This document shows positions 23,770 through 37,700 of a stretch of 64,000 nt of DNA, one piece after another. The stretch is taken from positions 50,126,347-50,190,346 of the forward strand of contig NC_082598.1 in NCBI RefSeq assembly GCF_030936135.1. The letters are read 5' to 3'. Made by a program: the position numbers and the translations under genes. Origin of the DNA: Gavia stellata. Its lineage: Eukaryota > Chordata > Aves > Gaviiformes > Gaviidae. The notes below the pieces were generated by a model. The model was not told where the DNA came from. It searched no databases and saw only the letters and a list, made by a program, of their open reading frames with translations. Position 1 is the first letter of the stretch, and every line of letters begins with the position of its first letter.

Positions 23770-26700
23770 AGTATCTTGCAGTCGTCTTATTTAAACACCC
23801 ACGGGGCTGGGGAGGCGATTTGGACACGGGACCAGCTTCCTGCAAGTGGCTGTTGGCAGGGAGGAGCACACGTCCGCAGTGGACTCTGCTGCCTGAAACA
23901 GGAAAGAACTGCCTATTCCTGCTGCCTTCCTGCCAACACAAATGCTTCCAGAGCCTCTGCAGCCACGGGAAGGAGGAGAGGGGCCAGGCCCTTGTCTCTG
24001 TGCTGAAGTTTCTCCACCAACCACTGTGTTCCTGAGCTGCTCTTCACTTGTTCCCTGCTTGCCATGCCAGGAACAGCCTTTTCAGGTTTTTCTGCACTTA
24101 TTTTTAGTCAATCTTAGTCCTTCCCCCCCACCTGGCTTGATCTGGGATCAGTGCTTTCTGCCAGGGTACTGGGGTGTGGTGGATGCTAGGAGAGGTGTTG
24201 CAGTAGGAGGGTCAGGCTCTTTTCTACTACCAGGATCAAGTGAAAGTTAGACCCTTCACCTCAAACTAGTTGTTCGTGTTGTCACTGCAATAAAAAGCAC
24301 TGGCAGGAAATCTGCCCCTTTGCGGAAAGGGAACAACTCTGATGTAAATGCCAGTCAGGTCTGTGACTGTGAAGACCAGGTCTTGGTGATGCCCTGAAGG
24401 TGTTCCATTTTAAGCACTCAGCTGCTGAGTTGGGTGGGTTTTGCCACTTGCACATAAGGTAAGAAGGAAAGCTGGGGGGAGAGGGGGAAAAAGCCCAGTC
24501 AGTCTTGGTGTGGGCTGCCTTGAGGGGCTATGCAGGCAGTACTTCCCATCTTGCTGCAAAGCCTTGCAGAGAGTAAGCTTAGCCTTTGCTCTATACAGAA
24601 ATAAAACTGAGCACCTTCTGACTGTGGCTATTTCTATGTCTCTCACTTTCGTAAGATGAGCTATCTTTCTGGGGTGTTTTGCTTTCTGCAGCAGCTGGGT
24701 AAGGTAAAGCTTTTGGTTTCTTGGGTTCCTTCCCCTGGTCTTTGCATCACAAAACCAAGCATGCTGATGCAGTGGGGTGCAAGCTCTTCTAACAAGTTGT
24801 GAAGCTGCTCCCCTCGATAGAGAAGTATGGGATCTGCATGCACCTGAGAAAAGGGTATTGCATAGTGTTTCTTGCTGGTCTGTGATGTTTTCCTCCCCTG
24901 TGGCTCAGGGGAGCCTGTGTTGGCTGTCACCCACTGCTGTTTGTACCCAGAGGCCCTTCTGGCATTGTCTTTGTGGTGGGATTCTTCTGGGGTGGCAGAT
25001 CTGCCCAAAGGTAGTTGAGAGCCGCTCTGCAGTAGGAGTGCTTTGGTCCTGGGAAAGGGAGCGGGACAGGCTGAGGGGTGTGCTGAGGTGGGGGGAAGAG
25101 TTGTGCATGGGTGATTTTTTCATATGCGGGTGGGTAAGAGATAAACCCTGCATGTAAGCCCCTGCCTGACAGCAGTTATGCCATGAGAACTAGCATGAGG
25201 CAAAGGGCTTCACTTTCTTGGCAACCATTTCCACACCCTATTCTCCCCAAATTCTTTGTCACCTCCACATCTAACAGACTGCTGTTAAGCACTATTAAAA
25301 ATGCTTCAGATATTTTTTTACTACTGTTCTTTTAATTGAATGCACAACACAGATCTCTTAAAAAGGCCACCTTGGTGGTTTTTTTTCTGGTTGCAGGGGG
25401 GAAAAAATAAGTATTTTTTTAAAGCTATTTGTGCCCCTGCCCCAGCACATCCCTAGGTGATTTGGGTGCCTTGGCCAGGGCTGCTTTCACATCCCAACAC
25501 TGACCCAAGCTCATGAGTGAGACAACTGCAGTCAGCCATTTCCTGTAACAGTTTTGTGGCTAAAACCCTCTGTGATGACAGTTTCTGTTTGAGTGATAAG
25601 GAAGTCCAAGCTAAGCCTGCTGACATCCAGGACAGCTGAGGAGATGTGCAAGCATTAGAAGGGCCAAGAGAGCTCTTGGGTTTCTGTCCTAATGCCCAGG
25701 TGTTACTTGCTAGAGGATACAGACATGGCAATTACTGCATTTACAAAGCCCTTGGTGGCAGGTGTGATTGATTGTGCATTTGCTGTTTAATATACAGAGG
25801 TTTCTTAGAGTGCTCCTGGCATTCCACCCACCCCCACAGTCTTTGCTCTGAGGTTCCCAAACCTCTGTATACTGAGGGTTTTCAGTGCCACCTCTTGGCA
25901 GAGATAATTAAGCTGGGATGTCATGTTGATCTCAGGTAAGGTGTTTGGAGGTTCAAGTTTCCTGAGTCTGTGCTCTATGGACAGCCCTGTAAAGGGCAGG
26001 TGTTCCCCTGGTCCATATCCAACTCCCTTTGCCAAGCACAATCTCCCACTGGCCCAGGGATGCTGTCCTACAGGGGAGCAGCTCTGCTTGACCACTGCCA
26101 CTGTGGCAACCTCATCTAGAGGACACTGGATTGAAAGACCTGGATGCAGTGACAAAGGCAGGGTGTGGGCTCTCTGCATCTGCATCCTGGCAGAACAGGG
26201 TCAAAACTGTTTAAGTTTGTTAAAGTAGATCTGAGCACCCCAGGAAGAGCACAGGTGAGGGTTTGCTGCTCTCTTCCCATTCTCATGCTTGCTAAGAGGG
26301 TCCTTGCTGGGGAATATGGGCTGCCAGAGTTGTCCCCAGCCTTGTCCAGCTTCCAGAGCCTGCCATCTGTCTGTGTCTCTGTACAGATGCTGTATGAGCA
26401 CCCCACATTCTTGCTTTAGTTGTTTGCCAGGCCAGACTCAGCATGGGGAATGCTCTGGTGAAAAACTGCCCACAGCGGGGTAAGATGCGGAGAGTAGGGA
26501 AAATGTCTCCGCCAAACCATGGGAGTGTAAATGCATCCAGCTAGTACTTTGCTGCTGGAGCAAGTTTTTCTTTGGTGTTAGATGTAGCTGTTACAGGCAC
26601 TCAAAGCGGAGAGTGACCTGTGGAAGATGTGTTTGCCTTGCTAACGGAGGGCAGCCAGAGCGTAAGAAGGGAGGAAGACAGAGCACATCATTTCCCAACA

Positions 26701-27774
26701 GCAGTCAGCGTTGCTTCTTTGGTTTCCGCTCCACAAACTGTCAGCAAATGAGCCTCGCTAAGGGACTGGGTCTTTGGGGGCATGTCTCTTGTCTGAAAGG
26801 CAAGGGATAAATGGTGCTTCCTTTTTGACATGTGCCACAGGGCTTCCTGTTGCTCTGTAGTGTCTCCCTCGTGCTCTACAGCAGGACATTGCCCTTTTCT
26901 CTTCTCTCTTACACACCGTGACGCTGTTTCCATCACTGCCAGTGTAACCATCACCAAACTCAAGCATGAGCTTGGTTTCACAATGTTTTCTGCAAGCTTG
27001 TGTGTGGTCTGGGGGCAGGAAGGGCACTTACGTGCAGTGGGAGGAGGCTGCGCCAAGGACACAGCTCTCAGCCGCACCGAGAGCACCCTGCACCCCTGGG
27101 AACAGCACAGAGATTTGCCATAAAGCCAGCAGCATGGGGCTGGATTGCAATGTTCCCAAACTCCCCTGGTATTTCCACAGACTTGCTCCTACGGGCAGTT
27201 TGGCTGGCACTAAACTATTGCAATAAAACATATTTAAGTCCTTGTCTCTTTTTGATGGAGCTAAGCTTCAAACCAGCTGTTCTGGCCCAGCAAGGTTCTG
27301 CCATGCTGCAGCCAGAGAAGCTGCCTAGCCTGTCTTTATCCTCCCCCTTGGAGGGCTACTGTGCCAGGCAGTTAGCTGTCTTTAAAGGCTTGTTATTGAC
27401 ATTTACACAAGGCTTAAAAAAAGAAAAATGGTGTCTTTGTTGAAAAATAATTGCAGCTGGCGTGTTCCTTTGGTACAGATAAGTCAGAGCAGTCACCAAG
27501 TTAAGTACTTTGGCTCCTGGAACATGGATACGGGCAAGCCCTTCCAGCCAATGCATTAGTCATGGATCTCCTCTCTGCTCTGATGCCGCTATGTAGTCTC
27601 AGGGGGAGGGAAGGCTCAAACTTCATAACCCAGGAGAAGTATGGTCAAAAGAGCATAAGAAGAAGGTGAAACATTCAGGGTATCTCCATAAATGCTTTTA
27701 TAGCTTCCAGCTATTTCTGGTGTGGGAGTCTTCTTGAGACAATAGTGACGTCTTTGTATTTAATGAATCCTAGA
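23770..27774. other. Intergenic DNA downstream of PPP1R3B
   Basis: No conserved coding exon, RNA gene or mobile element is recognised. Candidate distal poly(A) signals on the + strand lie at 24289, 24600 and 27222, so a rare longer PPP1R3B transcript could extend into this part. Open frames up to 147 codons (27000-27443) have no known motif. Confidence 0.55.
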
Positions 27775-27960
27775 CAGGTTCAAGTGGGAAGAGATATCTA
27801 GATGTCTGCTCCAAGCAGGACCACCCTCACAGCTAGCTGAGGTCACTCCAGGCCTCATCCACGTGGATGCTGATGACCTCGATGATGGCGATGCCACCAC
27901 ATCTCTGCGCCCTGTCCCAGGGCTGCACTGTTCTCCTGGGGAAAAGACACGGTCCTCAGG
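27775..27960 (-). mobile_element. CR1 LINE fragment, degraded
   Basis: The + strand carries the antisense CR1 phrase order: a TCTAGATGTCTGCTCCAAGC block near 27797, GATGGCGATGCCACCAC near 27882, CATCTCTGCGCCCTG near 27900, and CTGCACTGTTCTCCTGGGG near 27924-27942. This parallels the copy at 7281-7800, so the element is again on the minus strand. The terminal ATTCTATGATTCT repeat is missing and the match is more diverged. Edges are uncertain by about 30 bp. Confidence 0.7.
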
Positions 27961-30900
27961 AATCAAAGGAGCTCTGAGCAATGCTGCAGTCTTGCCAAAG
28001 CACCCTGTTTGTTCCAGCTCCGGGACAGATTCAGGACATATGGATGCGAGGGGACAAGGTAAGTGGCCATAAGACACAAATGTTTCAGGGCTGGAAGTCC
28101 TAACCCATATGTAGTCTGGGGCAAGGGAACAGCTGCTATTTGCATACAGCAAGGTACTTGCCATCCCCCAAGGCATCCTGCAGTAAGGGGTAGAGCCATA
28201 TTCCCAATACAATTGCTGGAAAACCTTCCTGCCAAGAGCTGAAGACCTAAACTGACCTACAGCCCACCTTCCAATGATACCCATCAAGGTCAATCTGAGC
28301 AAACCAGACCCCAGTTTCCTTCCCAGCACTCAATATTCAGCAGTAGGGAACTCATGATCTCCTGCACATGATTTCCATCTTTATGGTCCCTGCCAGAACA
28401 AAACTGGAGCATTATCAGCAGGAGTGTATTTCCTCAGTGTTTGTGTGGTGACACTCCAGCACTATGGAGACAGGCACTTTTATAGGAAGAAATATAATAG
28501 CCCTCTCCAGCCCCACTCAGGGTTTTACGACCATTCCCCTTTCACACAGTGTTCCCCTGGACACCTGGCAGGTGTTGCTTCTCCTGCATTTTCCTATTTT
28601 CTGTGATTTATTGTCATCTGGGTGGCCATCAGAAATGCAGAGTGTTTCTTCATCTTTAAGCTCAGCTGAATGTGTCCTTGATGGTGTTGCAAGCCAGGGT
28701 TCAGGGTAGCTATAGGTGATGTGGTGACAAAGACCATGAGTAGCACCTTCTACCCCTCCCTCACCAGCACACTTGGTCACTGGGGTAGGAGATGTTGGAA
28801 CAGGTCTCCCTTCTGGGCTGAGGATTGTCACAGCCTAGCTTTACTTTTGCCCAGAAGCTGTCTCCAAGCAGATCAACTCACAATAGGAAGCAAGCTAAAA
28901 ATAAATAAATCTATCGAACCCTCCACTCCTCCATGGTGGCTTCCGCAGGAGAAGAACTTCACTTCAGAGACCAGAACAATTATCACTTGAATGCTTTATA
29001 GCCTTGCAAGCAATTATAGCAGACACACACTAACTTTTAAGTTGGTGGTCAACAAGATTTCTTAGACAACCAATGAATCTACACACAAATCTTTCAGTGC
29101 TTCTAAATGCCCTGAAATAACAGCCCAGTGCTGGTAAACAGTGAGCCATAAAGCCAGCAGGGATGCACTCACTGGGGGTTAATAGCAGGATGACGGAGCA
29201 TTTTAGTAATTTTGCCTTTTTTTTTTTTAGTTTTGGTGTTACTGCAAGGAAACATGGCTTTTGTTCAGGCAAGCTGTCTTGTGAGTATTATTTCTGCTAA
29301 CAGGTATCCTGTTTTAGTCTAAAATTGAGTATTTCTAATAGTTCAGTACAAAAAGCTTTTGTCATTACTTATCTGCATCAAACAGGATTTAGTGTTTAAC
29401 CACTTACTGCAACAAATATAGGCACTGCACACATGACTTGGTGGCCGACTCTGAGACCTGGGAAACCCATGGCAGTCTCACGCTGCTTAGGACCCTCAGA
29501 ACCCAAGGCTATCTTTGGGGCTGGGCACCATGTGAGATGGCGCCAGCTGGCAACTCAGGATCACTTTGGAGAAGCTGGGAAGGAAAGCAGAGTTCTCTCC
29601 CTCTGAAATCAGAGCAATATGTGCTAGCAAGGAAAGAAGATCTCTGAGGGCCTTGTCTTGGCCACAGTAATGCCTGTAGGATGCAGCTGTTCCCTAGGTG
29701 AGGGGACCAGGAGCTTACATTGGCCATCCTCCTCTGGCACGCTGGCAACATGGAGCAACTCAGCTGTGCTGGGAAAAGTCCACCCTTGGCCTTAAGGTGA
29801 CTGGATGGGGAAGCAGGACACTGGCCACTCCTGCCCCTTGCCTCTCCTCTCCTCTTCCTCGAGTAATTTCTCAGGACAGGGGACAGGACCCTGGTTCCTT
29901 TGGTACCTGTTGGCTCACACGGCCACGGGGCACAGAGGTGGCCTGGCAGGGGACAGCCCATACCCACTTCCTCACCACTTGCCCTCAGCTCCCTTGCTGA
30001 GGATGCCAGAGCCCATGCTTATGCATGCGGCAGTCACACAGGGAAGGCACAGAAATTCATACCAATGACCAATTAGTGAGCTTACCTTAAAAACACAGTA
30101 TGCTTTTTTAAGGCTGTGGGGAGAATCAGCTGGTTACATGAAATCTATGTCTCTTGCTACCATGCTACCTGCCAGCAGCTGAGCAGTGGTCCCCCAAGTC
30201 TGCCTGTCCCCTTCCCTGACACATCAGGTCTCAGGTAATGTGGAAGCAACACTGTCTGCTCGTCTCCAACAATGTCCCTCGTCCCAAGAGCAGAGCATTG
30301 ACCTGCCTCCCAATAGCCAGGCAGACCCATTAACAGGCAGAAAGCAGTGCTAAAGTTACTCTCAGGCTGGTGTGCTTCATTTCATGCACATCCTCCAAAG
30401 CCGGTCTCGTGCTGTTCCCCAGGTTGGCTCCATGCTGTTCAGTAGAGCCAACCCTTCACTTGCCTGCAGCTTGGATTATTCACCTGCCGATGTCTACTAG
30501 ACCAGGTAGTGTAGTATGTATCATCTCAGAAGGCACGATGAATCAAGTGGGGTCCTTTCAGCACAAGCTGTGATTCTCATATGGTCCCCTTGGTCCAGCA
30601 GCAGCAGCAGCCAGAACTGGCAAAATAGCCCTTCTCATAAAGATGGTTTGCTAGGCTGACTTGTGGGTGCCAAGCTGGACGTGGCCAAATTCTGGCTACA
30701 TTAACCAATCTCTAAATAGCCATATAACCCCCCTCCCAAGCAAAACAGTGGGATGTGGGAAGCCATGGCTCCAGGTCATCTCAATGAAGCTAAATACCCT
30801 GTGTAAGGCTATAGGATGGGCTACACTCCTAGTGAAGAGACAGAGGAGCCCAAGTCCCAGGGAGGTGGCAGGGCCAGGCCATCTCTGACCCCTGTCGTGG

Positions 30901-33900
30901 AGTGGAGAATGTGGTCTCATGTTGTAGGGGCTGGGACAAGTCCCTTGTGCTCAGTTACACAACCAGGCATCAGAAACACTCACTCCTTTTGCCTGCTGTG
31001 TGCTGGAGGAGCTAAGTCCATCAAAACTGCAGCTGGAGTATGTCAGCTTGGCAAAATCCGGCCTCACGGATGAATGTCTAGGATGAAAGAGTGTCAGCAT
31101 GTTTGCACACTGTGCCAAGCTGAGCCAGAACAGGCTCTCAGGTTCCCTCTGTCTTAATACAGCCAAGGTCACACTTAGCATTAAAGCAATGCTTAGCTAA
31201 TCATACGTTGCAGTTGCAGTTGCACAGCCACACTGCAGAAGGTGCAGCTCCTTTGAACACCCCTAAGCTACCTGTCAACTTGAGCCATGTTTTTCATGGG
31301 GCTGGGCATGGGCTGCAGGTCAGCCCTGACTGTTTGTCTCGGGCTTCTCTGTCTTGACGGTCCCTTTGCTGAATGGAGACAGGATGGCATTCTGGTGTGG
31401 CGCATGAAGTTATTCGTCTTTTCTTGCCATCAGCCAGCTCCTTACAGCAAAGCCCCCCAGCAACGACAGGCATCTTCCCCCATCATGGGTAGGAAGAGCA
31501 AGGGAGAAAGAAGGCCTCAGCTCAGCTTTCTAATTAACAAAATGAGAGATCCGCCAGAGTCTGGCAAAAGCGCCCATCTGGCAGGACCCTGCAGCTCCAC
31601 CCTCAAGGAATTTGCATTTCTGACATTCAATCTGCCTACTTGAGAGAATACACTTCCAGGATCAGCTGTAAGCAGAGAGACCTGTGAGCCAGTTCTGTAC
31701 AACTTTAATAAGACTCCATCCAGCTCTAGCTGCAGCCAAACAAAAGCAAAGGCTCTTTTCTTCTGAAATACATAGGAAGTCATAAGCTAGCTTGGAGCTG
31801 TATTTTCAGCTCTGACATTGCTTTTCTGCTCTGCTGCTTGTGTTCGTGCCTGGCTGCTTCTGCCTTTCCAAATTCCAGCAGTGGATTGCCTTTGTTTCTT
31901 TAACGATGTGAAGAAGGAAGACATTTGGATATGGTCTTACAGGAAAAAAGCGGATGCAATTTATAGCATCTTGCACCAAGGAGGCACTGAGAACAACTCG
32001 GAGCCTCAAACCCATTTGAACCTGAATCAGTAGCCAGGTTTTTCTAAGGTGCAGATGACCCAGCAAGAGGAATGGGTGAGCAGTGATCGAGAAGCGTTCC
32101 CAGCTGCGGGAGAGACCCCAAGAAAAGACAAGATTGGCAAATCTGAACCCTGGGAAGATCTCCAGAACTCAAACTTTTTCATTGATCGGAAAGAGTGATC
32201 GCTTCTCAGGGGATCGACCATTTGGTACGGAGCAGCTCCACAGCCCAGCAGACCAAGCTGTAAATACAGCCCCAGGGAACCAGACCACTCCAAACTGGTG
32301 CAATTATCGAACTGTGGGGATGAATAATCATCCCAATAGCTTTCTCCAGGCAATGCAGGGAAGAAATGTCACCAGCCATGTGAAAATTGAGACCATATGC
32401 TTCTAGGATGCTTTTTGAGAGGCATGTGCTTGACAAAGCTGGAGTGAGTTCAAGGCTGGTTCTCAGGTCAGACCCTGGCACAGCAGTCCCTCCTCTTCTG
32501 GTCCCAGGGACTCTCCCAACTCCGGTCATTATTTCCACTGCAGCCAGCGCCTACTTTTCTGAAAGGCTGCAAGTCCTTCAAGGCCAAGGCAGAGCTTGTG
32601 CTTTGTTTGTTTGGAAAAAATGAATGCTACAAAAAAACAGATGCTGGAGAACTGCCCCTGGCCTCCCCCATCTGTGCATGAAGGCAACTCCTCCACGGCG
32701 GCAGCAGCCTCTCCTTCCGCTTAGCAGGTGTTGTCTGGACCAGAGCCACAGATGCGGGATCTATTTTCTGTTGAGCATGCAAAGGAGAAGCGGTTGCCTG
32801 GCATAGCCCATGCCAGAAAACACTTTGCTATGCACTTTAACAGCTGATCTGATAACACAGAGGTGCTGGCCCCTGTTCCCTGTGCTTCATTCCCTGAAGA
32901 AGCGGCGCAATCGTTGCTTTTTCTTTCCATGAGGAAACTGCCGGACATAACCTGGCACCTGAAAGGGGTTCTTCCACTGTGCAATTGGTTTCTGGGATTT
33001 GGTTCTTTCACATCCTGAAAGATGGTATTTTCCACCTCTTGGGAGGCCTGTCCCTCATTGTCCGGCTCTCTGTGTGCCAGTCATGCAGCCACAGGCGCAT
33101 GTGCCAGAGCCTCCCTGATGCTTTGGCCCGGTTACCCGATCCTGAACAGCCTCAGCTAGAGCTCCCACATCTCCGGAGGTCATACACCAAAGGCTGGGAA
33201 ACTGGGAGAAGGCAAAGCAAGCCCTAATCAAGCAAGGCGGCTGGTTATTATCAAGCTGCTATTTCTAATGCAAGAAGCCCTGGAGCAGCAAAACTGCTCG
33301 CCTTGTGTATGTTCATTAGCAGCACAGATAAGAGCAGCATTGATTGCAGGCTATAATTAGAACTCTGGGACGTTTCTGGACTGGCTTTCTCTGGCATTGT
33401 GCTACTTTGAAAGCACTTCCAATTTCTTGTCTCATTCTTTTTTTCTTTTATGAATGGTTGGGATGGCATTTCCCTATTCAGCAGATTTGGGACAGTTTCT
33501 GTTTTCTCCATCGTGGCTCGCAGAGCTCTCCCCAACTTGGTGCCACAAGCCCCACACCACACAGTTAGCAAAAGCTCCATTGTTTGACCACTCCTGGTCC
33601 CTTGGGCTGTAGAGTTGGCCAGACTGTAGCTGTCTTCGTAGCACTGGATGGCTAACCTGCCAGGCAGCCTATCCGCTTCCGTTAACTTGCCAAGATACAG
33701 TTTCATGAGCGTCTTCCTCTGACAGTGACTCTGATTTTCCTGGAATCGCTTTCTTAGCATGTTCTGCACAGCCACCCTGGAGCACTCCCAGAAGAGACGG
33801 ATGCAGTAGGACAGTGCTAAGCACGTTCTCCCAGCACGTTGGCCTACATGGAAATTATTACTCCTCTCTTGGAGTGCTGGAAAACAGCCTCAGCATCTAG

Positions 33901-34668
33901 TCAGTGAAAAGAGAGGAGGACGAGCCAAGGGAAAGACCCACATTGCAAAGGCCTGGTGTTCACTCCACATGGCAAATGGGACCCAGGGGTCTCCCTGCTT
34001 CTGGCTTCCCCTCCAAAATGCTGGTGTGTTGGAGACAACCACTAAGCAAGGCCCTGCGGTGGGCATGGGCCTTCTGGGCTGTACCACGTTCATCTTTCTT
34101 TGCCACATCTGCAGACCATTCCCGTATCTTCTGCTGCGCTGCCCACACAGCAGCCGGGAGGCAAGGGCAGAGGTGCTGGCAGCCCACCTGGGATTACGGA
34201 GCCAGAGGCAAACACACACACCGAAGCTTGGCTGACCTATGTGCTGAAGAAGGGTATCTGAGGAAGCACGTTTGTACCTCTGGGTTTGAACCCAAGGCCA
34301 AACGAACTGAGATTAAAGCATATTTTTGAGTGGCACTCTCTTTGAGGACAGAAATTCACCCAGGCCAAAACATTTTGGTGATAAGCTACTTTTTGGCTTT
34401 CTGCATTCTCATCAGAGACTTGCTGACCTCACACTGATGTGTAACCTGAATTAGGTATACTGAGTGCCTGCCTCTTCCCAATACCTTCAGGCAGCAATAC
34501 AAACTCTGACCCACCCAACTGAAGTTCATCAACCTATTTTCTGCAATGTCAACACGAATTTTTTCCTATTGTTTGTGCTTCAAAGCTATGTGAATCGTTG
34601 GAAGCAATTTTATCTTTATTCCATAGCCCCCCCAATCCCTTCCCTAATCTTAAATTGCTTTTCTGCCG

Positions 34669-34700
34669 GTTTAAAGTTAAAGCTGTTTGAAGTTAAAGCT
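34669..34700. repeat. Tandem duplication, 2 x 16 bp
   Basis: GTTTAAAGTTAAAGCT (34669-34684) is followed directly by GTTTGAAGTTAAAGCT (34685-34700), one mismatch. It is a short local duplication in intergenic DNA with no sign of function. Confidence 0.85.
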
Positions 34701-37700
34701 CTGCTCTGAGAAACGACTTTGTGAAACTGTATTTGCTTACGAATTAAATTTGTTCCCTGTGTGAGATCTAAGCCAGATCTGCTGAGGTTAGTGGCTCTCA
34801 TATGGGTTTATTGCTTGTTACTCCTCTGAACCCAGGAAGAACCAGTCCAGCAAAGGGAGCAGGTGTTTTATTCTGGGTGATTTTCTAATTACTTATGTCA
34901 GCTCTGCACGTGCAAACCACAGTATCTAGCCAAAAGGTCATCATTGGCAGAATATCGCCTGGCTGGAGCTGAGAAACTTGATTATAAGCAAGGCGTGAAA
35001 AAGAAATTACGAGCTTGAGTTTCAGAGTCCAGCCCAGGTTTTGACCCAGCTCACGCTGATTAGCAACCAAAAATTTAAGATCAAGATCTCCATCTGCAGG
35101 TACAGCAGGAAGAAGTTCTCTAAACTGAGCAGCATGAACTGGGTCTCCCCATTGACTTTCTTTTATATGTAGGTGATTTTTGATCCACAAAGGCCTTTTG
35201 GAACCTAACAACTCCCCATCTCCCTTGCAGGTCTTACAAGTTGTCTAGAGCAGCCTGTAATAAACCAGGCCTGGCAACACTGTCGAATAATTTCTAGCAC
35301 AGAACTGCCCGAGCGGTAGGACAAGAATGTTTCTAACCAGCAGGAGCTAAGGACAGAGCCTCTCTCCTCCAAGACCACCATGGGTTTTTGGCAAATCAGT
35401 CTGGTGGGAAGAAGAGACAGCCACAACCATTTCAGTCCTAAGGCATTTGACAAGGCAGAAACACAGTTTGCACTGGAGCCAAAGTCCATTAGTTTAGCAA
35501 CAAAAAGCTGGCAGTACCTGACTTTCTAATGTAACCTGATACCAATATTTAATGTCTACAGTGTGAATTATTAACAGAGTTCCACCCAACGCCTTATCAT
35601 TGGGAGGCTGCAAAAATCACCTGCTTTCAAGGGCAGGTTCAATTTCCTTTGTCTGCCCTAGATTCTATAATTCCCTCCCATCTTAGCCTTATTTACACTT
35701 TTAAATTGACATGCATGATGTGTGGCTTACCGCCCTTCCATGAAAAGATGAACAAGGGGGTGAAGGTCACTGCTACCTGTCTGTTGGAAGGGGACAAGCT
35801 GAAGGGGAGGCAAAAAGAGAGAGCGAAAGGGCGGTTCTGTTTTCTTTTGATCTAGTTTGGCACTGAAAATGCACACACCTAAAAAGAAATTTAATGTTTA
35901 AAGGACACTATGATAGGGACACGTTTGCAGGGCAAAGACAAATCCTCTCCTGGCCAGACAGAAAATCAGGTTGTTTCTGCCTCTCCCAAGCCACTCTCTC
36001 ATGCTCCCGTCTCCCCCTTGCCCTGCACTCCCCTGGCAATCTCCCTGATAGAAACCCCCATTTCAAGTATCCCATTCCCGTCCTGGTCTCCTCTTCCCAC
36101 CTTGGTTTCCCTCTGGAAACCCACTGCTGATAGAGGAGCCCATCATATCATCCTCACTTCTATCACGGGCCAAGCCATGCCCCAGGTTTCTCCTGAGATG
36201 TCCGCAGCTCAGTGCTACCTGAGCACCTGGATGCTCCTGCTGCCCATGCAGGCTGTGCAGCGAGCCATGCCGTGACGTGAGAAACGTGAGAGCCATGCTG
36301 CTCAAGGGCCTGGCTTCTAGCCCGATAATTGGCTTGAAGAAGAAGGAGAAAAAAATTGTTTGCAAGAGTATCGTGGAGAGACATCAAGACGGGGCTATTA
36401 ATAACAGGCGAGACGTAACCTGCAGGCCACATGTCACGGGGCCTCATGGTGAGGCCATCGTGTGGTATGTGCAACTCAATGTGCCTTCGTGGGGAGGCAA
36501 ATGTAACCCTCACTCCTGTGGACCTGCAGCTACTCAACCTTTACACTGAATACCCTGGTGCTTTGTGATCTTCATGAGAAACCCTCAGGAGTGTTCCTCC
36601 CTTCTATGAACGACCTTTGCTCAGTCCTGTGCCCATCCCCTACCACTGCAGAGGATGCCACAATAAGCAGGCATCATCCTTCTTAATCCTCGCTTACCTT
36701 AGCTTACCTACACTTACCTAGACATAGACTAAAAGAGCCTTTGACTCACTCTGGGCAATCGCTCCCCTGACCGCTCCGTTGGCAGCTCATCCCACAAGGT
36801 GCTACAGCAGCACTCAGAGGCTGCGTGGCTGGGCAAAGCAGGCAGCAAGTCCAGCAGACAGCAAGATGGGCTTCCCTCTGCGGCACACGGATCTTGGCCC
36901 TGGTGGACACAATGCGTTAGGCTGGCGACCTGCCTGCCCATCCCCTGCAGCTGCTCACTGTCGTGGAAGTCCCTCCATCCTCAGGACTGCAGATCCAGAT
37001 GCTTTTTCCCCAGAATATACTTCATTTATTCTTAGCACCTCAAGAATTTTCCTTGCCTTGTTTTCTGGTGACCTTCCTAATTTTTCCAGGGCAACTTGGG
37101 TTGTTATTTCATGCCACGTTCAAAATCCTGGAAAGTTATTGCAAGCGAGCGCCCTCACTTGCCATTGAGATGTGCAGTCTCAAACTCCCCTTTACACAAT
37201 CCTCGCTTTTGAACACAGACCACAGCCCTCTTTCTGTGGGATCCAGTTTGCTATCCAACACCTCACGGACCTCTGGTGATATTATAGCCAGCACAAACCA
37301 TTCCTCCACGGAGTCCATGTGTCTCCCTTTCGTGCCAGCAGAGCAGAGACAATGGTCCGCTCCTTCCCAGCACTATTTTCTCTTCTGCAAACCACAACTG
37401 GCTCCTGCTTTACAGAGCGAAGGCAAATCTCTTTATTTCACTCTATTATTAGGAAATGAAATTATTTCACAGTATTTGCCAAAATATCCTTCTTCCCAGG
37501 TTTCAGTATGACCAGGAATGGGAGGAAGATGCTGCTCTAGTTTCGTCTACTTGAAGAAGTGTTTGGCATGCAGCTAAAGAGCAGACCATGGCACAGTTAA
37601 ACAAGAGCAGGGCATATCTGCAGCCAGCCAGGCTGCCTTCAAGACCAAACGCATCTGCCTAGAGAGCCTGCAGAGCCTCCTGGAGACTGCTGTCCTGGGG

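Noticed and set aside
33251-33775. 174-codon minus-strand frame
   Set aside because: No domain, signal peptide or homology that I recognise; within the chance range.
35480-35488. CAAAGTCCA, a match to an HNF4A-type site
   Set aside because: A single 9-mer is expected about once in a window this size on two strands; no cluster or promoter nearby.
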